From DASQFI01 sp963780895 (GTDB lineage: Bacteria; Acidobacteriota; Vicinamibacteria; Vicinamibacterales; SCN-69-37), in the NCBI GenBank assembly GCA_963780895.1, contig CAWAEG010000007.1:1-64000 (forward strand): a stretch of DNA of 64,000 bases, given 5' to 3'. Made by a program: the position numbers and the translations under genes. Shown piece after piece: positions 51,678-61,234 of this stretch (the first letter of the stretch is position 1; every line of letters starts with the position of its first letter). Below the pieces are notes generated by a model that searched no databases, was not told the DNA's origin, and saw only the letters and a program-made list of their open reading frames with translations.

Positions 51678-52378
51678 CTGGGGTGACCCGCGTCCGTCTC
51701 GTGATTGGCGCCCTGACGCTTGTCCTCTCGGCCGCGCCCCGCGTGGCCGCGGCGCAGGCGGGCCAGCCAGTGGCATCACCCGGTCATCCGCTCGAGCTCG
51801 CCGTGGGCGGGTTTGCCTTCGGCGAGACGTCCTATGGCACGACCACGGCGGAGTTCATCGCAAACAACGGCAGCCGGTTGACCGTGTTCCAGACCGACAC
51901 CGCGCTGCGGCCGGGCTTCGGGCTCGATCTTCACCTCGGCATCGGCCTGACGCAGGCGTTCGCGATCGAGGGTTCAGGAAGCTGGACGCGCGCGGATTTC
52001 CGCACGCGTGTGACCGATGACGTCGAAGGCGTCGGCGAGACCGTGATCAAGGAACCGCTGACGAGGTTCGCCGTCGAAGGCGCCGCGCTCTGGATGTTTG
52101 CGCGCGGCGGCAAGACGAATTGGTTCATACGCGGCAGCGCGGGCTGGATGCGCGACCTCACCGGGAACGATTCCCTGGTCGAAGACGGAATTGCCGGCAG
52201 CGTCGGCGGCGGCATGAAATACTTGTGGAATCCGGGCGCGCGCGGCGGCTTCCGCGCGACGGGATTCCGGATCGAAGGGCGCGCGCTCTTGCACAAGGGC
52301 GGCCTCGTCCCCGGGCCTGACAGCGAGCGTCTGAGAGTCACGCCGGCGGTGGCCGGCAGCCTGATCTTCGGCTTCTGA
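51674..52378 (+). CDS. Outer-membrane beta-barrel protein, unknown
   Basis: 234 aa. Signal peptide, then amphipathic strands (LELAVGGFAFGETSYGTTTA, FAVEGAALWMFARG, RIEGRALLHKGG) ending in AGSLIFGF, the aromatic terminus of a barrel. Overlaps the matrixin gene by 4 bp (ATGA). Could be the export or attachment partner of the protease; this is context only. Confidence 0.6.
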   Translation: MTGVTRVRLVIGALTLVLSAAPRVAAAQAGQPVASPGHPLELAVGGFAFGETSYGTTTAEFIANNGSRLTVFQTDTALRPGFGLDLHLGIGLTQAFAIEGSGSWTRADFRTRVTDDVEGVGETVIKEPLTRFAVEGAALWMFARGGKTNWFIRGSAGWMRDLTGNDSLVEDGIAGSVGGGMKYLWNPGARGGFRATGFRIEGRALLHKGGLVPGPDSERLRVTPAVAGSLIFGF

Positions 52379-52402
52379 GGCCGGTGAAACCGGCGCAACA
52401 TC

Positions 52403-55102
52403 ATGTCGCTTGATACCTTCAAGACACGGCGCTCGCTCCAGGTGGGCGGCGTCACGGTCGAGTTCTACAGCCTGCCGGCCCTCGAGCAAGCGGGATTCCC
52501 CGACGTGGCGCGGCTGCCGTTTTCACTCAAGATCCTTCTCGAGAACCTGATCCGCCGGGAGGACAACGCGTTCGTCCGCGCGGACGACATCCGGGCGCTC
52601 GCGAGCGCGACGCGCGGCGACGCCGAGATCTCGTTCATGCCCGCGCGCGTCCTGCTCCAGGACTTCACGGGCGTGCCCTGCGTCGTCGATCTGGCCGCCA
52701 TGCGCGACGGCATCGCGCAGCTGGGCGGTGATCCCGAGCGCGTGAACCCGCTGCAGCCCGTCGAGCTGGTCATCGATCACTCCGTGCAGGTCGATCACTT
52801 CGGCCGGGCGGACGCGCTCAAGCTCAACGCGGAGCTCGAATACCACCGGAACCACGAGCGGTACGTCTTCCTGCGCTGGGGTCAGACGGCATTCCGGAAT
52901 TTCCGGGTCGTGCCGCCGGCCACCGGCATCGTCCACCAGGTGAACATCGAATACCTGGCGCGCGTGGTATGCCGTGAAGAGTCGAACGGCCACACGCTGG
53001 CCTACCCGGACACGGTGTTCGGGACCGATTCGCATACGACGATGGTGAACGGGCTGGGCGTCGTCGGATGGGGTGTCGGCGGCATCGAAGCCGAGGCCGC
53101 GATGCTCGGACAGCCGAGCTCGATGCTGATTCCGGCGGTCGTCGGCTACCGGCTATCCGGCGCGCTGCCGAAGGGCGCGACGGCAACGGACCTCGTGCTC
53201 ACGATCACAGAAGCGCTGCGGAAGAAAGGCGTGGTCGGTACGTTCGTCGAGTTCTACGGTCCGGGTCTGCGGCACCTGACGATCGCCGATCGGGTGACGC
53301 TCGGGAACATGTGCCCCGAGTACGGCGCGACGGTCGCGATTTTCCCGATCGACGAGATGACGCTCGACTACCTGCGGTTCACCGGCCGCGATCCGGCGCA
53401 GGTCGCGCTCGTCGAGGCCTACGCGAAGGCGCAGGGTCTGTTTCGCACCGATGCGACGCCCGACGCGACGTACTCCGACACGCTCGAGCTCGATCTCGCG
53501 CAGGTCGAGCCAAGCCTCGCGGGCCCGCGCCGGCCGCAGGATCGCGTGCCGCTGGCGCGCGCGAAGGCGTCGTTCGCCGCGGCCTTGCCCGATCTGCAGA
53601 AAGCGATCAAGAAACCGGCAGCGGGCGGCGGCGGCACCGCGACGGCGGTGGCCGAGGCCGTCGGGGTGGCCAGCCAGCTGGAACACGGCTCGGTCGTGAT
53701 CGCGGCCATCACGAGCTGCACCAACACGTCGAATCCCAGCGTCATGATCGGCGCCGGCCTCGTCGCGAAGAAAGCGGTCGAGCGCGGCCTCACGCGGAAG
53801 CCGTGGGTCAAGACGAGCCTCGCGCCGGGGTCGAAGGTCGTCACGGAATATCTGGAGAAGGCCGGCTTGCAGCGCTTTCTCGACGCGCTCGGCTTCAACC
53901 TCGTCGGATACGGCTGCACGACGTGCATCGGCAACAGCGGACCGCTCCCGGATGAGATCGCGGCGGAAGTTCACGATCGCGGCCTCGTCGTCTGTGCGGT
54001 GCTCTCCGGCAACCGGAACTTCGAGGGGCGCATCCAGCAGGACGTGCGCGCCAACTACCTGGCGTCGCCTCCGCTCGTCGTCGCGTACACGTTGACCGGA
54101 TCGCTCAACGTGGATCTGACGACCGAACCACTCGGCACCGGCTCGGACGGCAAGCCGGTATTCCTGAAGGATCTCTGGCCGACCGAGCGCGAGATTCAGG
54201 AGACGATGCTGGTCTCGGTGACGCCGGAGATGTTCCAGCGTCAGTACGCGAAGGTGTTCGACGGCGACGAGCTCTGGAAGCGTCTGCCCGTGCCGACCGG
54301 CGATCGGTTCGCGTGGGAAGCCGACTCGACGTACGTGCGCAGGCCGCCGTTCCTGGAAAGCCTCTCGAAGGATCCGAAGCCGCTCCAGGCGATCACGGGC
54401 GCGCGCGTGCTGGCCGTGCTCGGCGACAGCATCACGACCGATCACATCTCACCGGCCGGCTCGATCAAGGCGGACACGCCCGCCGGCAAATACCTGATCG
54501 CGCAGGGCGTCCAGCCGCGTGATTTCAATTCCTACGGAGCCCGCCGCGGCAATCACGAAGTCATGGTGCGCGGCACGTTCGCCAACGTCCGGCTGCGCAA
54601 CCAGCTGGCGCCTGGCACCGAAGGCGGATGGACCGTCTACCAGCCAGGCGGCGAGGTGACGTCGATCCACGACGCGTCGGTGAAATATCTCGCCGCGGGC
54701 GTACCGCTCATCGTTCTCGCCGGCAAGGAATACGGGTCCGGATCCTCGCGCGACTGGGCGGCGAAAGGCCCGATGCTCCTCGGCGTCAAAGCCGTCATCG
54801 CCGAGAGCTTCGAACGGATTCACCGCAGCAACCTCGTCAACATGGGCGTGCTGCCTCTCCAGTTCACACCGGGCGACTCGGTGGCCTCGCTGGGTTTGAC
54901 CGGGACCGAGGTCTTCGAGCTTCTGGGCTCGGGCCCCGGTCTGACGCATCGCGGATCAGTCGTCGTGCTCGCGCAGCGGGCCGACGGTACGCGCCAGGAG
55001 TTCAGGGCCGTCGTGCGGATCGACACGCCCGAGGAGCTGACCGCGTTCACGCACGGCGGCATTCTGCCGTACGTGGCGAGACGGCTCGCGGCTCGGCGTT
55101 AG
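52403..55102 (+). CDS. acnA: Aconitate hydratase A
   Basis: Interconverts citrate and isocitrate with a [4Fe-4S] cluster. 899 aa. FGTDSHTTMVNGLGVVGWGV, the cluster ligands in ITSCTNTSNP and GYGCTTCIGNSGPL, and DHISPAGSIKADTPAGKYL plus GSGSSRDWAAKGPMLLGVKA at the swivel domain are AcnA/IRP-type. The start matches the family N-terminus (SLDTFKTRRSLQVGG). Monocistronic in appearance; followed by an inverted repeat. Confidence 0.97.
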   Translation: MSLDTFKTRRSLQVGGVTVEFYSLPALEQAGFPDVARLPFSLKILLENLIRREDNAFVRADDIRALASATRGDAEISFMPARVLLQDFTGVPCVVDLAAMRDGIAQLGGDPERVNPLQPVELVIDHSVQVDHFGRADALKLNAELEYHRNHERYVFLRWGQTAFRNFRVVPPATGIVHQVNIEYLARVVCREESNGHTLAYPDTVFGTDSHTTMVNGLGVVGWGVGGIEAEAAMLGQPSSMLIPAVVGYRLSGALPKGATATDLVLTITEALRKKGVVGTFVEFYGPGLRHLTIADRVTLGNMCPEYGATVAIFPIDEMTLDYLRFTGRDPAQVALVEAYAKAQGLFRTDATPDATYSDTLELDLAQVEPSLAGPRRPQDRVPLARAKASFAAALPDLQKAIKKPAAGGGGTATAVAEAVGVASQLEHGSVVIAAITSCTNTSNPSVMIGAGLVAKKAVERGLTRKPWVKTSLAPGSKVVTEYLEKAGLQRFLDALGFNLVGYGCTTCIGNSGPLPDEIAAEVHDRGLVVCAVLSGNRNFEGRIQQDVRANYLASPPLVVAYTLTGSLNVDLTTEPLGTGSDGKPVFLKDLWPTEREIQETMLVSVTPEMFQRQYAKVFDGDELWKRLPVPTGDRFAWEADSTYVRRPPFLESLSKDPKPLQAITGARVLAVLGDSITTDHISPAGSIKADTPAGKYLIAQGVQPRDFNSYGARRGNHEVMVRGTFANVRLRNQLAPGTEGGWTVYQPGGEVTSIHDASVKYLAAGVPLIVLAGKEYGSGSSRDWAAKGPMLLGVKAVIAESFERIHRSNLVNMGVLPLQFTPGDSVASLGLTGTEVFELLGSGPGLTHRGSVVVLAQRADGTRQEFRAVVRIDTPEELTAFTHGGILPYVARRLAARR

Positions 55103-55209
55103 GGGGTCAGGTCTTGAATTGCAAGATGGGCGGGTGTGACGATGACGACGTTGTATTACAAGGGCGTCATCGGTCTGCCACGAAGCTTGCAATTCAAGAC
55201 CTGACCCCC
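55102..55209. repeat. Perfect 24-bp inverted repeat enclosing 60 bp
   Basis: GGGGGTCAGGTCTTGAATTG plus GCAAG-type end (55102-55125) and its exact complement at 55186-55209. The interior contains GATGACG/CGTCATC, which can pair as well. It starts at the acnA stop codon and ends 3 bp before the next ATG. The GGTCAGGTCTTGAATTG arm looks like a REP/Y1-transposase-associated mobile palindrome. Confidence 0.8.
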
Positions 55210-55212
55210 GCG

Positions 55213-57381
55213 ATGACCCCCGCGCTCGCCTGGCTGTCGGGTCTTGCGTTCGTCGTGCTCGCAACAGCGCTCTCCGCGCAGTCGGGCCAGCCGCAGCGCC
55301 CGGTGTTTCGCGCGGCCGTCGAGCTGATCCAGATCGACGTCGTCGCCCGCGACCGTGAGGGCCGGCCCATCCGGGGCCTCACGGCGGACGACTTCGTCGT
55401 CCTCGACCGCCAGAAGCCGCAGCAGGTCGCGACGTTCAAGGAAATCCAGCGCGACAGCGACGCGCCGGAACCGAGAGCCCTTTTCCCGCCGACATTGAAG
55501 CTGGACGTCGCCAGCAACCAGACCGCCCGATCCGAGCGGCTCGTCGTCGTCGTACTCGACGATCTGCATGCCTACCGGGGTCGTGACGCCATCGTCAAGA
55601 CGATCGCCACTCAGGTCGTCGAGGATCTCGGCCCGCAGTCCACGATGGCGCTCATCACGACGAGCGGCAAGAACTCCGTCGAGGTGACCGAGGATCGGTC
55701 GCGGCTGCTGGATTCGATCGCGCTGTTCAAGGGGAACCGGGCCGTTCGCCGTCCGATGGTGGGCTCGAACGCGCGAGGGGGTGCGGGTGCGCCGGGCGAA
55801 TTCGGGCTCCAGGAATTCGACGCCAACATGCAACTGCTCGGCGCCCTCGAGAAGTCGGCGCGCCTGCTCGCCGCCAACGACGGGCGGCGCAAAGCGTTCG
55901 TCCTGATCTCCGAGAACATGGCGAGGGACCTGACTGGCGTGTTCGGGCTCTCCGTGCCCATGGGTGATTTGCCCGTTGACGCTTCGGCGTTCTTCATCGG
56001 CGGCGTGGCTGACGCACCGATGCCGGAACGGCCGGCGCCGGGGTTTATCGACTACGCGCTGCTTGACATGATGGAGTCGATGCGGCGCGGAAACGTCGCC
56101 ACGTATGCCATCGATCCGCGCGGCCACGTCTCGAATCAGGATCTGGCGCTCGAGTGTTTTCCTTCTTCGATGATTCCGGATCCCTGCATGGGCGACGCGG
56201 CTGGACAGATTCCGGCCTGGGACAGTCACGTCCGGCAGGCACAGAACGGACTCGCGATCCTCTCGGAAGCGTCGGGCGGGTTCGCCGTCGTCAACACGGA
56301 CGACTTCACGGGAGGCGTCGGCCGCATCGTCGCTGATCTCGACAATTACTACCTCCTCGGCTTCTACACCGAGGACACGAAGACGAAAGGGTACCGCCGG
56401 CTCGAAGTGCGGTTGAAAGAACGCCGGGACGTCACGTTGCGGTATCGGCGTGGCTACGATCTCGGCGCCAAACCCGAAGAGCCGAAGAAGGTCGATCCGT
56501 TGCTGGGATTGTCCACGGGCGCGCTACCGAAAACCGACCTGCCGCTCCGCCTCCATGCGACGCCGCTGCCAGGATCCGATCGCAACGCGCGCGTGCCGAT
56601 CGCGCTCGAGTTGAGCGTCCCGCGCAAACGGATCCAGCAGTCCGACACGGTCCTCCAGGATGACATTCGCTATGCCGTGCTCGCGATCGACATGGCCGGC
56701 GCCAAAATCAAGGAAGAGATCGGCCGCGGCGCGAACGTCGTCCTGCGCCCGCGCAACGCGGGTCTCGCGCCGCCGGAGACCGTGACCTATCAGATTGGAT
56801 TCGTCATGAGCCTGGCGCCGGGGCGATATCAGCTTCGCGCCTCGGCGATGAGCGCGAAGCTCGGCGAGGGCGGGAGCGTGTACCTGCCGCTCGACGTGCC
56901 CGACTACACGAGAACGGCGCTCGCGATCAGCGCGCTGACGTTGGGGTATGCCGGCGGCCAGCGGGTTCCCGTCGTCGCCAGCCAGGCGACCGGACGGGGC
57001 CGCAGCGCTACAGCTGGGCGGGGCCCGGCGCCAGGCCGGGGATCCGCCGGATCCGGGCGCGGCGCGCCGCCGGCAACGGTCGGCGGGCTGCCATTTCCGC
57101 CGACGCTCGACCGCGAGTTCCTGATCACCGACGACGTCGCGCTCTATTTCGAGATCGTCCGGAAGGATCGTGCGCGCGCGGTGGATACATCCGTGGCGGC
57201 GGTTGACATGAACGATCGCGTGCTGAGGAGGTACAGCCAGGTGCTGCCGCCTTCCGCAACCGGGAAAGTGACGTTCCGCGTGCCGCTCGCCGAGATTGGC
57301 GCCGGCGCGTTCAGGCTGCGCGTGACGGCGACGGACGGGATCAACGATGCGATGAGTGAGGTGGGCGTGGTCGTGAAGTGA
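55213..57381 (+). CDS. VWFA-domain secreted protein (acidobacterial type)
   Basis: 722 aa. Signal peptide (LAWLSGLAFVVLATALSAQS), VELIQIDVVARDREGRPIRG and LTADDFVVLDRQKPQQV precede the A domain (RLVVVVLDDLHAY; the Ser of DxSxS is missing), then YYLLGFYTEDTKTKGYRRLE and two beta domains, with a Gly/Arg-rich low-complexity stretch near 600-620. Function unknown; such proteins are frequent in Acidobacteriota. ATG 55213 abuts the inverted repeat and there is no Shine-Dalgarno sequence; the longer frame upstream is antisense to acnA context. Confidence 0.75.
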   Translation: MTPALAWLSGLAFVVLATALSAQSGQPQRPVFRAAVELIQIDVVARDREGRPIRGLTADDFVVLDRQKPQQVATFKEIQRDSDAPEPRALFPPTLKLDVASNQTARSERLVVVVLDDLHAYRGRDAIVKTIATQVVEDLGPQSTMALITTSGKNSVEVTEDRSRLLDSIALFKGNRAVRRPMVGSNARGGAGAPGEFGLQEFDANMQLLGALEKSARLLAANDGRRKAFVLISENMARDLTGVFGLSVPMGDLPVDASAFFIGGVADAPMPERPAPGFIDYALLDMMESMRRGNVATYAIDPRGHVSNQDLALECFPSSMIPDPCMGDAAGQIPAWDSHVRQAQNGLAILSEASGGFAVVNTDDFTGGVGRIVADLDNYYLLGFYTEDTKTKGYRRLEVRLKERRDVTLRYRRGYDLGAKPEEPKKVDPLLGLSTGALPKTDLPLRLHATPLPGSDRNARVPIALELSVPRKRIQQSDTVLQDDIRYAVLAIDMAGAKIKEEIGRGANVVLRPRNAGLAPPETVTYQIGFVMSLAPGRYQLRASAMSAKLGEGGSVYLPLDVPDYTRTALAISALTLGYAGGQRVPVVASQATGRGRSATAGRGPAPGRGSAGSGRGAPPATVGGLPFPPTLDREFLITDDVALYFEIVRKDRARAVDTSVAAVDMNDRVLRRYSQVLPPSATGKVTFRVPLAEIGAGAFRLRVTATDGINDAMSEVGVVVK

Positions 57382-57386
57382 CCTTT

Positions 57387-57415
57387 CCAATTACTCAATT
57401 ACCAATTACCCAATT
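57387..57415. repeat. Single arm of the AATTACCC repeat
   Basis: CCAATTACTCAATTACC matches the right arm at 18191-18207. It sits between a VWFA gene and queG. Confidence 0.5.
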
Positions 57416-57425
57416 CCCCGATTCA

Positions 57426-58468
<1,043 letters not shown>

Positions 58469-58472
<4 letters not shown>

Positions 58473-59014
58473 CGCTGGCGCCATCCTTGTTGCTCTCGAT
58501 GCCCCAGCTGGTGGACCCGAATTTCCACAAGTCGGTCGTCCTCCTCTGCGAGCACGCACCCGAGGGCGCATTTGGCCTCGTCGTCAACCGTCCGTCGGAC
58601 ATCTCGGCGGCGGAGGCAGTCCGGCTCGAGCCGCCGCTCACCAACGCCAACGAGCTCCCGCTGCTCATCGGGGGACCGGTCGAGCCGCAGCGGGGATGGA
58701 TCCTCACGAGCCAGCAGCCCGACGACGTCGAGCACCGCGGCGTGGGCGCGGGCCTGTTCCTCTCGGCATCGCCCGTGTTCCTGCGGCGCGTGCTGACCAC
58801 GCGTCCGTTTCCCAAACGGACGCACGTGCTCGCCGGTTATGCGGGATGGGGACCGGGACAGCTCGACGCGGAAATCGCCGAATCGGCGTGGCTCATCATG
58901 CCGGTCGAGCTGGATCTGATTTTCGAAATCCCCGCAGCCGCGGCGTGGGAGATGGCCATCCGCCGGCTCGGCGCCGATCCGCATCTCCTGCAGATGGGGC
59001 ATGGGGTGCACTGA
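58469..59014 (+). CDS. YqgE/AlgH family protein (DUF179)
   Basis: 181 aa. LAPSLLLSMPQLVDPNFHKS, VVLLCEHAPEGAFGLVVNRP, LLIGGPVEPQRGWILTS and FAGYAGWG-type VLAGYAGWGPGQLDAEIAES are the DUF179 signatures. The biochemical role is unknown; AlgH in Pseudomonas affects alginate and stress. It overlaps queG by 4 bp (ATGA) and has its own TANNNT box. Confidence 0.9.
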
Positions 59015-59016
59015 AG

Positions 59017-59952
59017 TTATCTCGTGGGCGCGCCGAAGTAGCCCTGGCGCGCCCGGATTGTCGCGTCCTTGATTGCGGGAACTCGCACGGCAATCGCATG
59101 CCAGCCCCGCGAGTCCACACCGGACGGGTAGTAGCGGAGCACGTAGCTCTGCCGGAAGTCCTCGAAGATCGTCCGGAACTGTCGTAGGAGAGACGACGAA
59201 CGGAAGAAGACAGACTGCGTGTGAAACGCGCCGCCGGTCCGCTCCGCCGCCTGCACGAGGACGAAATCGCCGTCGGGCCGGCCGCGCGGCGAGCAGGCCC
59301 TGACCCGGTAGTTCGCCTCGCCGCCGCTGCCCGAGTGATCGACGAGATGCAGCACCGCCTCGGATCGGCCCGCAAGCTCCCGGAGAAGCGCCGAGGACAC
59401 GACACTGCCGCAATCACGCCGGTCCGTCAGGCCGACGACGAGATGACGCCGATCCGGATCTGGACGATGGAAGAGCGCCATCACGAGCGCGTCCTGGATC
59501 AGGGAGATGCCACCGACGGCTTCGAACGGCAAGTCGAGCTTCGAACCCGCCGGAACCCATGGCACGGCTTCGTAGACCGAGTCCCCGATGGTGAGCAGCC
59601 GGAACCGATCGCCGGGCCGCAGCAACCGGACGATCCCCTGCACGTCCTCTTTCATGTCGTCGAGCTTGCCGGCCGTGCTCGCGCTCGTGTCGAGGAACAG
59701 CGTGACGTCGATCGGCACCGATTCCCGCGAGACCGAGTCGATGGTCTGTGCGACGCCGTTATCGGTCAGGTGGAAGTCTTTGGCCGTGAGGTCCGTAACC
59801 ACACGATTGCCGCGCTTCACCGACGCGTTCACCGCGACCGACACCGTCGTCGCGCGAAAGACACGGCCCTGTCCGTCCTGACGCGACGCGTCGGCGCCCA
59901 GGGACGCGCAGAGCGCGAGCGTCACGATCGATCCGAACGCACGCGATTTCAC
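59017..59952 (-). CDS. VWFA-domain protein
   Basis: 311 aa from GTG 59952 (overlapping the TPR gene by 4 bp as GTGA). Signal-like N-terminus, then the acidobacterial VWFA N-domain (FRATTVSVAVNASVKRGNRV, LTAKDFHLTDNGVAQTIDSV) and a near-complete MIDAS start (VTLFLDTSASTAGKLDDM, DxSxS). Ends with FRQSYVLRYYPSGVDSRGWH, a motif shared by the family. Role unknown; paired with the preceding TPR protein. Confidence 0.75.
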   Translation of the reverse strand: MKSRAFGSIVTLALCASLGADASRQDGQGRVFRATTVSVAVNASVKRGNRVVTDLTAKDFHLTDNGVAQTIDSVSRESVPIDVTLFLDTSASTAGKLDDMKEDVQGIVRLLRPGDRFRLLTIGDSVYEAVPWVPAGSKLDLPFEAVGGISLIQDALVMALFHRPDPDRRHLVVGLTDRRDCGSVVSSALLRELAGRSEAVLHLVDHSGSGGEANYRVRACSPRGRPDGDFVLVQAAERTGGAFHTQSVFFRSSSLLRQFRTIFEDFRQSYVLRYYPSGVDSRGWHAIAVRVPAIKDATIRARQGYFGAPTR

Positions 59953-61136
59953 CGGGTCACGCTCTTTCTCAGCTGCGCGACGAGCGCCGGCAGTTCGGGG
60001 TAGTGCGGGTAGAGGAACTGTCGCCACGGATCGTCGTCATTCGGACGCTCGACACGTGTGCGCTCGATCGCGTCGTAGGCAGCCGATGCGTCGCCGCGGA
60101 GGAACAGGAGCGCGGACAAGGCGATCGTCGCCGATTGCGAGTGCGGCCTGGCCTCGAGCGCTTTGCCGTACAGCTCTTCAGCGCCGGCGAGATCGCCGGC
60201 AGCCTGAACGGCTTGAGCCGCGATGAAATACGAGACGTACCGAAGGTTCATGTCGTCCGTCGACTGTGCGGCCAGCCGCTCGGCGACCGAGGCCTGTTCG
60301 TAGAGCCCGCCTCGAAAGTACAGATACCCGAGCCGCATGCGAGCCTCCGGTCCCACGGCGGGGTCGTCGATCAGCGGCATGAACTGCTGAACGGCGTAGT
60401 CGAGCGACGTCGACGTCCGCGCGCTCAGCAGGTCCGCGATCATCGGCCGCATGGGCATGACCGGCGCCCCCTGGGTTCGCTGGTCCGGTCTCGGAGCATC
60501 CATCTCGTCGGCGATCATGTGCCGCGAGGCGATCGCAATCGCCCGCGCGAGCCGGACGTGCGGATCGCCCGGGAATCGGTTCAACGCGTGCAGGACGTGG
60601 CCGCTCGGGCGCGTGCGTGGCGTGGGCGGAGAAAGCGGCGTCAACAGGAACGACCAGTCGCGGACGCCACCGACGAGCGCGAACGTCGCGCGATGCCAGA
60701 GGCGCTCGGGATCATCACCTTCGCCGCGCGCCCGCAGAACGGTGCACGCCCACTCGATCGTGCAGCGGCCGGTGCATTGATCGGGTCCGGTCATCGCCGC
60801 CCACTCGCCCTTCTCCATCCGAAGGGCCTCGAACTCGAGCGTAAACGCCGCGGCCGCCAGAAGACGGAATGGCAGGTCGTCAGGCGCGGCATGGATCCAG
60901 CGGTGGCCGGTCGAGACCAACGCCGACCGCAACGAGCGCGCCTGCGGGTGGGTCAGCGACGCGAGCTGTTTCAGAACGTCGTCATGCTGACCGGCGGCAT
61001 ATCGATCGAGCCAGACGTCGGGGTCGAGGCGGGTCGTCTGCGCCTCCGGACCCGCGCAGAAAAGGGCCAGTGCCACGGCCGCAGCCGCCACTGCCAGACG
61101 TCCTCGCAGCCTCGATTTGAATGCCTGGTTCACCAT
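59949..61136 (-). CDS. TPR-domain secreted protein
   Basis: 395 aa. N-terminal hydrophobic segment (LAVAAAAVALALFCAGPEAQ), then helical repeats, clearest at ARMRLGYLYFRGGLYEQASV and LAGAEELYGKALEARPHSQS. Two CxxxC-like Cys groups (QCTGRCTIEWAC) might form a disulfide or bind metal. It is the first gene of a pair with the VWFA protein; 98 bp separate it from the divergent synthetase gene. Confidence 0.65.
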   Translation of the reverse strand: MVNQAFKSRLRGRLAVAAAAVALALFCAGPEAQTTRLDPDVWLDRYAAGQHDDVLKQLASLTHPQARSLRSALVSTGHRWIHAAPDDLPFRLLAAAAFTLEFEALRMEKGEWAAMTGPDQCTGRCTIEWACTVLRARGEGDDPERLWHRATFALVGGVRDWSFLLTPLSPPTPRTRPSGHVLHALNRFPGDPHVRLARAIAIASRHMIADEMDAPRPDQRTQGAPVMPMRPMIADLLSARTSTSLDYAVQQFMPLIDDPAVGPEARMRLGYLYFRGGLYEQASVAERLAAQSTDDMNLRYVSYFIAAQAVQAAGDLAGAEELYGKALEARPHSQSATIALSALLFLRGDASAAYDAIERTRVERPNDDDPWRQFLYPHYPELPALVAQLRKSVTR

Positions 61137-61220
61137 CAGGACCGTTATTTAGACGGCTCAAAGCTCGAAAAAGTGGCTTCGGCGGCGCCGGCGGTTTGGC
61201 GGGCGCCCGCGCAGTACACC

Positions 61221-61226
61221 TATATT
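61221..61226 (+). promoter_or_regulatory. TANNNT box before the acyl-CoA synthetase
   Basis: TATATT, 8 nt before GTG 61235, no Shine-Dalgarno sequence. Confidence 0.45.
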
Positions 61227-61234
61227 CCCCGATT

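Noticed and set aside
53153..54445. 430-codon minus-strand frame
   Set aside because: Antisense to acnA, whose cluster motifs are intact.
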